Assembly: GCA_025716855.1 (NCBI GenBank)
Contig: JAIXMQ010000010.1
Span: forward strand, 431,501 to 495,500
From: Pilaira anomala
Taxonomy: Eukaryota > Mucoromycota > Mucoromycetes > Mucorales > Mucoraceae
Reading direction: 5' to 3'
DNA: 64,000 nucleotides
The first letter of the stretch is position 1. The number at the start of each line of letters is the position of its first letter. Under the pieces are notes generated by a model. The model was not told where the DNA came from. It saw only the letters and a program-made list of their open reading frames with translations, and did not search any database. The translations under genes and the position numbers were made by a program. Below, piece after piece: positions 13,167-20,947 of the stretch.

Positions 13167-15040
13167 CTATTTTTCTTTTTTTTCCAATATGAGCATAACG
13201 TCAGTTGCAAGCAGAGAATCACGACGCCAAGAAGAGAGATCAGTATTGGTATCTTCATATTTGCAAAAAGATTGGAAAACATGCAAAACGTTTTTCAGTT
13301 TGCTGAAGTTTGTAATATAGGCAGGGACTTCCGAAACAGACATAGGATATTGCACATGAGTCAATTCAGTCATGCAATACAATCCATCAGCTTTTAGTTG
13401 AATTAAATAAAACGTGATATATGGGCCTAAGAAATAGAGCTCATTCAATATACAGTCCGTCGTTTCTATTTTTTTTTTTTTTAATAAAGACTTACCAACT
13501 ACATGTATACTCAAACTTCCTGACAGCTCATTTTCATTAATTGTATTTTTCCCAAGTGTTGCAAGCCGCACAAGATCCAAATTAACCAAATTATGGTCTC
13601 CTGCCATTGACTGTCTCTTTACCTCTCCATAGCCCACGTTCACAGCAGTATCCGTTTGGTGCGGGAAAACACTAATAATACAATCTGGACAACCAGAAAA
13701 ACTAACTTCTCGGTTATGGTTGTCAGCGGGTTCAGTAAAAGTAAATTCCAGTCGTATATCTCGCTCATAATTGTCAAATAAAGGTTGCATCGCATGTAAA
13801 ATATTCCTTGTAATGAGTTTTGTTTCACATATATCTGAATATGTTGGATCCATAGGCAGAAATTGAAGAAGCTGAGATGCGGATACAATGAGTTTTTTAT
13901 CTATAGAATCATGCACGGTATCTGCTAGGCTGAGTAATGAAGCTGCTGCATTGATTCGATTACTGGTTTTATTGTATACGCTTTGTGCAGTTTCAATGAT
14001 TTGAAGCAAAGTTTCTCCGGGAAATTTGTTCACCATATTCAGGGAGTCAAGGATACTTTCACGAACTTTTTGGTACATTTTATCACCAAAAAACGGGATC
14101 ATATCTTTGTGGAGTCGATTGTTATTTTGTAGTAACAGAATTGAAGATGGGAAGTTCCGTTATTTCAAAGTGCTCAATTTATTGGGCCGCCTATCGAAAG
14201 GGAAACCGGTTAATATTCCGGTACTAGGATGAGAATTTTCTGCGGTAACGCAAATGAACTTGGAGACATCAGCGTGGGTCCCGGGAAGAGTTATCTTTTC
14301 TTTTTAACAATTTTGTTGTAGGCCTTGAAATCTGTTTAGCAGGAGAAAAGGTTTACCGATTGGTAGAGCATAGTACTTTTTGCTATGTCCGGTGCATTCA
14401 CGACGATCCTTGAAAATCCAAGAGAAAGAATGATTTTCTCGCCTAGTCGTACTCATAACCGCAGCAGGTCTCCAAGGTGAAAAGCCTCTAGTTGATAGAA
14501 CAATGTAGATAAGGGAAGTCGGCAAAATAGATCCGTAACTTCGGGTAAGGATTGGCTCTAAGGGTTGGGTAGATATGGACCTTCGGTATGGGGAAGATTC
14601 GGGCTGTCGATAAAATGAGATGAACATCAGATTCCAAGATTAAGTTATAGGCTTCCACAAAGTGAAAGACATATTGTTGCATGCTATAGAATCTCTCTGA
14701 GATATCAATATGATCAACATAAAATCGAGTTGGACCCGGTACGTGCAATGTTAAAGACAGTGGTGTTGATGTCAATAATTCATTAGAGAATGATGCTTCA
14801 TCAGAAATTGACATCGAAGGCGGACTGCGAACTGGGTGGACCAATATCGTATCGTTGTCCTCGTTAGTGTCACAATCAACATCGTTGTCGCCTTATGCAG
14901 ATTCATTTTCATCGCCATCAGGAGAAATGGGGTTGTTCGAGACATTATTATTGGTCAGAGTAATCAATTGGCGAACATAGGCAGCAGTAGGAGTAACAGC
15001 CGTAGTCAGTGTGTCTATGACTTCTACATGATATACGTTG
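13167..15040 (-). pseudogene. PD-(D/E)XK-like nuclease family member, copy 1, broken
   Basis: Read on the minus strand, the 5' part (about 15040-14583) encodes a Thr/Ser/Asp-rich lead and HIDISERFYSMQQYVFHFV, matching the N-terminal region of the copies at 16621 and 30436. It has an in-frame TAA at 14893-14895. After about 440 bp of 28S rDNA-like sequence the family resumes at HKDMIPFFGDK (about 14117). It continues through CPDCIISV, a 19-residue gap from Asp to Glu, then GYGEVK and NLDLVRLATLGK. A 69-nt intron (13427-13495, GTAAG...TTCTTAG) falls at the same place as the last intron of the 30436 copy (VVG/K), followed by ITFYLIQL and a stop at 13167. The nuclease core is intact but the gene is split by the insertion and the stop, so it is called a pseudogene. 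Confidence 0.75.
14140..14575 (+). rRNA. Fragment of nuclear 25S/28S rRNA gene (pseudogene piece)
   Basis: On the plus strand this segment carries highly conserved large-subunit rRNA words in the correct order: GGGAAGTTCCGTTATTTC, CGAAAGGGAAACCGGTTAAT, ATTCCGG, TTATCTTTTCTTTTTAACA, TGTCCGGTGCATTCACGACG, CCTTGAAAATCCAAG, CGTACTCATAACCGCAGCAG, GTCTCCAAGGTGAAAAGCCT, CTAGTTGATAGAACAATGTA and GATTGGCTCTAAGGGTTGGG. Scattered differences from the family consensus as I remember it suggest an old, decaying copy rather than active rDNA. Only about 435 bp of the gene (a 3'-half internal part) is present. It lies antisense inside the nuclease-family copy 1, which continues on both sides. Exact ends are uncertain by about 10-30 bp. 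Confidence 0.88.
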
Positions 15041-15228
15041 ATTGCTTTTTTCTATTTAAAAAGTTAATATAAAAAAAGAAAGAAAGAAGCAAGGGGCTTA
15101 CCCTGCGCATAAAGCTTGAGTAAATTTCGCCCCAAACAACAGTATTGAATCGTTTCGATTTCGATGGCCTAAATCAACACAAGTCAATTGATTTAATGAA
15201 TATAAATACTTATTCCTATATTGAATTT

Positions 15229-15423
15229 TCACTCTTCACCCTTTTTTGTTTTCTTAACCACCACGTATGCATCACTGTATCGGTTAAACCATGTAATATG
15301 TAGACCATTCATAGAATTGGCATGTATACCCATGGACCAACCAGGTATTAGGTCAATTGTTCTTTTTTTACTTTGGACAAGAAAGAAAAAAGGATCATTT
15401 TCTATTTGAGATTTATTAGACAA
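15229..15423 (-). pseudogene. Short protein-like ORF next to the inverted repeat
   Basis: A minus-strand ORF of 64 codons ends in IPGWSMGIHANSMNGLHITW, then FNRYSDAYVVVKKTKKGEE and a stop. Its first part overlaps the outer end of the left inverted-repeat arm and reads through what looks like intron sequence there. Only the segment at about 15229-15360 looks protein-coding. I do not recognise the family. It could be a downstream exon of the gene whose first exon lies in the left arm, or an unrelated relic. Confidence 0.3.
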
Positions 15424-15449
15424 AATGAATCATTTATTTTTTGACTTAC

Positions 15450-15562
15450 TATTGATAACAATGTGTTTTATGCAAGTCTTTTTTTTCTTGGAACAATCTC
15501 TTCTCTAGATAAGGAGTGTGGCAAAAGAAGAGATTAAAAATGGAGCGGTAAGGAAGGTTCAT
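15450..15562 (-). pseudogene. First exon of a repeated gene family, left-arm copy (frameshifted)
   Basis: Minus-strand ATG at 15562, reading MNLPYRSIFNLFFC and on to LFQEKKR, then a stop caused by a 2-nt deletion relative to the right-arm copy. A GTAAG donor follows at 15449. It is homologous to 16041-16155 and to the relic at 61749. No downstream exon can be confirmed here. Confidence 0.6.
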
Positions 15563-16040
15563 TTTGAAATATATATAAAAAGAAGAAAGTGAAAGAAAAG
15601 AACAAAATAAAAAAAAAAGGATGATTTATAATGAAAAAAAAACTCCTGTTTGTCTGGCGTATAAGAAAAAAAACCATGTGAAAAAAAAATTTGATGTAAT
15701 GGTGTATTTCATGCAAAAGTTATAAAAAACCTTATTCACGTGACGATGTGCCTGGTTATACTTTTTATAGAAGTCGGGGAAAAAGAGTAGTAAAAAAAAA
15801 GGTAGTAAAATCACGGATGACTTTTATCCGGATTTATAAAAAGTATAACCAGGCACATCGTCACGTGAATAAGGTTTTTTATAACTTTTGCATGAAATAC
15901 ACCATTACATCAAATTTTTTTTTCACATGGTTTTTTTTCTTATACGCCAGACAAACAGGAGTTTTTTTTTCATTATAAATCATCCTTTTTTTTTATTTTG
16001 TTCTTTTCTTTCACTTTCTTCTTTTTATATATATTTCAAA

Positions 16041-16155
16041 ATGAACCTTCCTTACCGCTCCATTTTTAATCTCTTCTTTTGCCACACTCCTTATCTAGAG
16101 AAGAGATTGTTCCAAGAAAAAAAAAACCTGTGCATAAAACATGTTGTTATCAATG
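16041..16155 (+). pseudogene. First exon of a repeated gene family, right-arm copy
   Basis: ATG at 16041 encodes MNLPYRSIFNLFFC, then PYLEKRLFQEKKNLCIK and HVVING, with a GTAAGT donor after 16155. The same residues are recognisable at 61749 (MNSPYHYYLDLLF, then YPDKRLYQE). The following intron-like sequence (to about 16240) aligns with the 61871-61953 intron, but the copy stops before the acceptor and no second exon follows. It is therefore a 5' fragment. Confidence 0.6.
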
Positions 16156-16361
16156 GTAAGTCTAATAATTTTATCAAAAAATAAATGATTCATTTTGTCT
16201 AATAAATCTCAAATAGAAAATGATCCTTTTTTCTTTTTTGTCCAAATTATAAGTAAAAAAAGAAAAAACTACCTGTTTTTTTGTGAAAAAAACCAGTATT
16301 ATACTTAAAAAAAACTGGTAAGTATTTTGGTGGCTTAACGGCTAGTTGGAGAAAAATTCAT

Positions 16362-16470
16362 CCGTGATTTTACTACCTCATTTCTTACTACTCTTTTACC
16401 CAGCACCCTTTTTATAAATCCGGATAAAAGTCATCCGTGATTTTACTACCTTTTTTTTACTACTCTTTTC
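16362..16470. repeat. Direct repeat of a 'CATCCGTGATTTTACTACCT' unit
   Basis: The unit ATTCATCCGTGATTTTACTA...TTACTACTCTTTT occurs at about 16361-16400 and again as GTCATCCGTGATTTTACTAC...TTACTACTCTTTT at about 16430-16469. The second, with TTTATAAATCCGGATAAAAG before it, is the reverse complement of the inverted-repeat spacer at 15781-15840. These look like terminal or junction pieces of a dispersed element. Confidence 0.75.
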
Positions 16471-16620
16471 AGCGATGACCGTGTCAGGAAAAATTTACTT
16501 GATGATATGAAAAATTGGTCAAACACTGTCAACTTTGTCGCTTTTTGTTAAGAGCGAGCCAGAACAGCTACCGTGGTACAATTGCGTGCAGGCTGCTCAT
16601 CTTTTGTTAATAACTTGATT

Positions 16621-17767
16621 ATGGAAGTGACACCTAAAAGTCAAGATAACGTTGATCAAAACATAAATGTCATGGAACAAGAAAATGAGGATGAAGCGTT
16701 CGAATCAAGTAGTAGCGCAACAACGACTCCTTTCATCGTCAACAATGCGTTATCTCCAGTCCTTGACCGTACTATGGACAATGTAATTCCAACTACACCT
16801 TGGATCGTAGGAAACACTAACATCACTGACTTGTTTCAGCAATATCGTCAACATATCATTACTATTAGTCTCCCCTTTCCTCTTGAAACATCACTGAAAG
16901 AATTGCTCGCTGTTGCCGATATTTTTTTTCTTGCACCTATGGATCACAGCTCTGACATGATAAAGATATTTGGTCAAAGTACCTTAAACGATGTGTGCAA
17001 TCAAGTACTGGACGAATTGATGCCTGAGAAAACTGCCAACAAGATTAATGATAGCGATTTTATCAATGTGACTGATACAATTAACGCTGTGGACAGCAAG
17101 TCAATAAGTGTCCGCGAGGGCAAGCGTGATCTTTTGAACTTGGCAGCTACAATGAATAATACGACGGGCAACGTAATTGAAGGATTAGCAAATTTGTAAG
17201 CCGATTCTTTTTCTTCGATGAATTAGTGTCTTGCTAACTCATATTCTCTTCTATTAATCTAGGTTAACGAAATTTCCACGCCTGCTGCCTATCTTAGATA
17301 CGTCCAAAATTGGTGAAGTAGAACTGCAATCCACCTATTTTGACGTGTTCCTGTCTGAGATTATTGCGGATCAAGACAAACAAGTGGTACTACGGTGGGC
17401 GAATAAATCTGTACACCAAGATCTTACTGACATGCGACCAGACGCCATTATTTCAACCCTCGTGCAGCATGACTTTGGGTGTCCTCTTGGATTTGGTGAA
17501 GCCAAGGCTGGCAACGTATCCACCACGAAACAATCAGTTAATTTGGACATTTTCCGTCTTGGTATCACTTGTAAGCGCGCCATAGAAAGGCATGATCTAC
17601 CAGCTTGTTTAGCATTTATGATTAATGGGTACGGCATCTCCTTTTTTGTTGTATCCAAACGCCATGATTGTCTTTACACCATGATGGAAATTGCCTCGCT
17701 AAACTTCACTTCTTCATTGTCTAATTTGCACACTGTTGTATACGAGCCTACCTTACAGCATCAATAG
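16621..17767 (+). CDS. PD-(D/E)XK-like nuclease family protein, copy 2 (intact)
   Basis: Two exons: 16621-17195 and 17263-17767, 359 residues. An in-frame GTG lies upstream, but ATG 16621 (MEVTPKSQD) is the first Met. The N-terminus is a Ser/Thr/Asn-rich linker with SSSSATTTPF, similar to the 30436 copy. Next is a helical region (NITDLFQQYRQHIITISLPF, then ELLAVADIFFLAPM). The C-terminal core contains LRWANKS, RPDAIIS (Asp about 252), GFGEAK (Glu about 271, Lys about 273) and NLDIFRLGITCKRA. It ends with a hydrophobic strand pair and LYTMMEIASL. The D-x18-E-x-K spacing is that of PD-(D/E)XK enzymes. Activity and target are unknown. It is placed divergently from copy 1, with the inverted repeat between them. 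Confidence 0.75.
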
Positions 17768-18200
17768 CGATTGTCAATAGTTACGGAGATTGTTTTATTT
17801 AAAATGAGTAATCTTGATTATTTATTATGGTAGCGGTTACGATCTATTTTAATATTATTGTGTTCACATAAGAACATCGTCTTCTAGATTTGACAGAAAG
17901 ATCAAGAGTAATATCAGATCATTAGGATATATACTTATTAAGAATGATCCGGTGATTGTGTGTCCTGAAAGTTTAAATATATGATGTCTGGGTTGAATTA
18001 ATAATTATGGTGTGTAATCCTAATATGGATGTTTAATCTGTTACACCAGTTCAAGTTACTTCTTATATATAATAAAGTGTGAAGAGAATGTAATATCGAT
18101 AGATTATTATTATTCCTCTTTCTTTCCCTACCAGCACTGCTGATTATATTATTGTTATATTTTTCAATTGTGTTTTTTTATTATTTTTTTTTATTTGTAT
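17768..18200. other. Intergenic between nuclease-like gene and LINE remnant
   Basis: AT-rich with no ORF or RNA gene recognised. The left boundary of the LINE remnant is not visible as a clear target-site duplication. Confidence 0.5.
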
Positions 18201-18702
18201 TTTTACTAGTTGGTTCAGATACAACACACACTTTTGCAACCCGCAAAAATTTGGATCTCCTTGCTGCGGTAAGCAATTGTTTCTGGTCGATCTGTGCCCA
18301 GGATCTACCAAATACTGCTACCATTGCCACCCTTCAAGATGAGCTCAATGACCCTGCCCCAATATCAAAATACATGTCACTCATGGCCAAATCAAGAAAA
18401 GGAACCATTGGTCAATCGTCTCGATATTGATTTTATTCTCTTCATATCCATTCTGGCATTGTTGAAGCACCTACTATATCTTATATTCCTTTATTTTCTA
18501 TTCCCCATCTCTGTTAATGGCTCCCACTTGCTGTATATTTTAGGGTTGAATAAAAAAAATATATGTAAATCACATAGAATTATAGTATCTTCTAGAGCGT
18601 TTGGTAAGATTAAAGAAAAGTGATATAAATTGGATTTCACCATCAACAAGTGAGCATTAAGTTGATAGTGGCGATCCAGTTTCATAGTCTAACAATTTTC
18701 AT

Positions 18703-19579
18703 GTGAATGAATTGTTGGTAGTTTTTTTTTCAATTCACTCTTTATTTAAAAATGTGACATTGATTTTGATTGGCTGTGACATTGTTTGTTGGAAGCACTG
18801 TACTTCTGCAGATTTGTCAAGTTTGCTAATCGAAAATAACTTCAAGACATTGACACACAATATCTTCCTTGCAGGCTGTGATGAGTTTTGTCACGCAACT
18901 TTTCCTGCGATGCCTATTTGGTGTAGGTACTGTCATTCCGAGCAACATACCAAGTATGAATGTCAAAAATCTAAAGATCGTATATTGTGCTATTCTTGCG
19001 ACAAATATGGTCAGTTTTCTAAAGATTGCCCAACACCCTCTCGATCCAAAGCCCCTACCACTAAGCCATTCGAAACCTAGAAAGACTAGTACTCTGAAAG
19101 AAGTAAATGTACCTGATGAAAAACGTCAGCCCTCCAACGAATTGATGAAATCTAAATGGTCTGACCCTACATCCGGGAACAACATTAAGATTCAAAATAA
19201 GGATACGGTGCCGAAGGCAATTAAGACCAACATAGAATCGGTTAATCCTTTTGAGGGTTTAAAATGTCTACCTGACTCTGACGAAGATGAAGATATGGAA
19301 GATGGCGATTATAATCCAGCTGAACATAGCGAGGAGTCCGATCATGATACGGATGATGACGCTTCGGTTATGGATGGCAGTAGTGACATAACTACTGAAG
19401 AATTAGAACAACTCATGAAGGAGAGCGAAGAAATGGATATTGACAATGGAGGTAAGACCACTGGATTTATCACATCGATTAATGGAAAACCAATTGCATC
19501 TTTTGGAAATAAACCTCAACGCGAAGGTTTAACGGCTGGCGTAGACGATCAGCCTGCTATCAATCAATCTATGAATTAA
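18703..19579 (+). pseudogene. LINE ORF1 (CCHC zinc-knuckle protein), frameshifted
   Basis: The frame from 18703 gives CRYCHSEQHTKYEC, a C-x2-C-x4-H-x4-C knuckle, then CYSCDKYGQFSKDC, where Gln replaces the expected His. It stops at 19080. A second frame continues from about 19060 (KPRKTSTLKEVNVPDEK) through an acidic Asp/Glu-rich tail to TAA at 19577-19579. One frameshift near 19060 therefore separates the knuckle part from the acidic C-terminus. The product would be an RNA-binding nucleocapsid-like protein. The second knuckle may be inactive. Confidence 0.65.
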
Positions 19580-20124
19580 TGAGAGAAAATCAAATTTCTT
19601 TCAAATATGGCTCACTAAACGGTAATAGTTTAGTGAAAACACAATCATCAACAACACAATCATTATATATACGCCATCTCCGAGAACTTCAATTACACAT
19701 TCTATCTATTCAAGAAACACACGCCACTCCTTCCACTATCTCAACTCTAGATACACAATTCCAAGCCCAACAAACATTTTGGACTTATTATTGCGGTATC
19801 ATTTCCTTCTCTCCTGATTACATTTTAACACCTATTAATACTAACAATTATTATTCTTCTGATCGATTCATTCTATGCAAGGTACATCATCCACATCAAT
19901 TCTATGAACCATTCTATATCATGAATATTTATGCACCTGCTGATTCTAATGTGAATCGACGCTCTTTCTTCGAAGCTTTAAGTGACCTATTATACAACCT
20001 CCGAGACACTATCACCTGGGATAATTTAATTATATCTGGTGATTTCAACTACGACATGGCTCGAGATATTGACAGCAATAAAGGTCTCTATAAGACATCT
20101 ACACTGTGGAGAAATAGGCTCTAA
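19579..20124 (+). CDS. LINE ORF2 start: APE-type endonuclease domain, truncated
   Basis: 181 codons begin at ATG 19579, whose A is the last base of the ORF1 TAA (TAATG overlap). Motifs of the exonuclease-endonuclease-phosphatase fold appear in order: GSLNGNS near the start, LSIQETHA (catalytic Glu), FYIMNIYAPAD and IISGDFNYD. The frame stops at TAG 20122-20124 and no reverse transcriptase motif follows. The domain alone is incomplete because the distal endonuclease motif (SDH) is missing, so it is presumed non-functional. Confidence 0.7.
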   Translation: MRENQISFKYGSLNGNSLVKTQSSTTQSLYIRHLRELQLHILSIQETHATPSTISTLDTQFQAQQTFWTYYCGIISFSPDYILTPINTNNYYSSDRFILCKVHHPHQFYEPFYIMNIYAPADSNVNRRSFFEALSDLLYNLRDTITWDNLIISGDFNYDMARDIDSNKGLYKTSTLWRNRL

Positions 20125-20406
20125 TTTGGAGAATATTTCTTGCGGAAAAAAAGTAGTAAAAAAAACAGTAGATATAAAAGTATATTTAGAGTTCCTTTCG
20201 GGGTAGGTTTTATTATAAAAATAAAGATTAAGTTATTCTATGTTGTCTAAATAATGTATCCTATTTATACTAATAATGTCGGTAGATGGTTTAGGCTTTT
20301 ATATATATAATATTGTCATGATAATTATTATACCATTCATTCAATTGATATGATTGAAGGATGTGTATTTTTAAAGATAGTTTATGTTTATCCATTTGAA
20401 TATATA

Positions 20407-20768
20407 AGTGGGTTTCATTTCTAATCGTCCCACTGTAGGGATGAATTTAACATCAGCCAATTAAATTACTCTCCCACTCATTAGAAATGAAACCCATTCA
20501 TCCCATTTTTACAAATAAAATAAATTATTGAGTTTTATACGTAAGCGAGATTCAAGCTTTTCTCTCAGAAGCTGTTTGGGGCTTCTAGTCATTTCAAGTG
20601 ATGTAGTAGTGTTAAATAAAAATTTAAACAAAAAAGATAAGAATTCCTCCCACCGGTCGTCCCAAAAAAAAGTGGGATGAATTGAGTTAAAATGGGAGAG
20701 CGATTTTATTGGTCAAAGTTAAAAAATAATTCGTCCCAAAAGTGGGACGACTAGAAATGAAACCCACT
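20407..20768. mobile_element. MITE-like element with 28-bp terminal inverted repeats
   Basis: The left end AGTGGGTTTCATTTCTAATC... (20407-20434) is the reverse complement of the right end at 20741-20768, with one mismatch. The 362-bp interior has no ORF. It contains sub-repeats of the terminal words (GAAATGAAACCCATTCATCC near 20483; a TCGTCCCAAAAGTGGGACGA hairpin at 20731-20750). No clear target-site duplication was found. Confidence 0.75.
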
Positions 20769-20947
20769 ATTATACCATTTTTTTTATTACTCTTTTCCCC
20801 GACTTCGCAGAAAACCCATATAGGAAAATTAAGTAGGTGGTATTTTAGTTTTCACTTATTTTATTTTTTTTTAAATAAAACACTTTCTTCTCGTTTTATC
20901 CAATATTCATTATATTATTTGCCAAATTAAGAATCTAATGACCCAAA

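Larger units (their letters stand above)
15366..16262. repeat. Large imperfect inverted repeat (arms about 400 bp, 65-bp spacer)
   Basis: The left arm at about 15366-15769 is the near-exact reverse complement of the right arm at about 15835-16262. The spacer is 15770-15834. The innermost pairing is CCTGGTTATACTTTTTATA (left) with TATAAAAAGTATAACCAGG (right). Each arm contains an outward-reading ATG, a short exon, a splice donor and part of an intron, so it is a head-to-head duplication of the 5' end of a gene. Small indels (2 nt in the exon, about 12 nt in the intron) separate the arms. The reverse complement of the spacer recurs at 16411-16469. Confidence 0.92.
18200..20124 (+). mobile_element. 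Degraded non-LTR (LINE) retrotransposon, 3' truncated
   Basis: This holds an ORF1-type gag-like region with CCHC knuckles (to 19579) followed by an ORF2 start encoding an apurinic endonuclease-like domain (19579-20124). No reverse transcriptase follows, so most of ORF2 and the 3' end are missing. Upstream coding-like sequence at about 18209-18430 (TFATRKNLDLLAAVSNCF) may be ORF1 N-terminus in a disrupted frame. Just beyond the break, near 20150, lies AAAAAAAGTAGTAAAAAAAA, which resembles the unit at the inverted-repeat spacer. Confidence 0.7.

Noticed and set aside
14340..14400. Possible tRNA-like segment (GATTGGTAGAGCATAG)
   Set aside because: No acceptor stem or T-arm; the sequence is part of the 28S rDNA fragment.
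14304..14627. Minus-strand 107-codon ORF
   Set aside because: It is a reading of the antisense strand of the 28S rDNA fragment.
15748..15978. ORFs inside the inverted repeat (and mirror copy at 15534-15814)
   Set aside because: Low-complexity Phe/Lys-rich translations of the promoter side of the arms; the mirrored ORFs arise from the palindrome itself.
16573..16620. Earlier start of nuclease-like copy 2 at a GTG
   Set aside because: GTG is not a usual nuclear start codon; the first ATG in frame is 16621.
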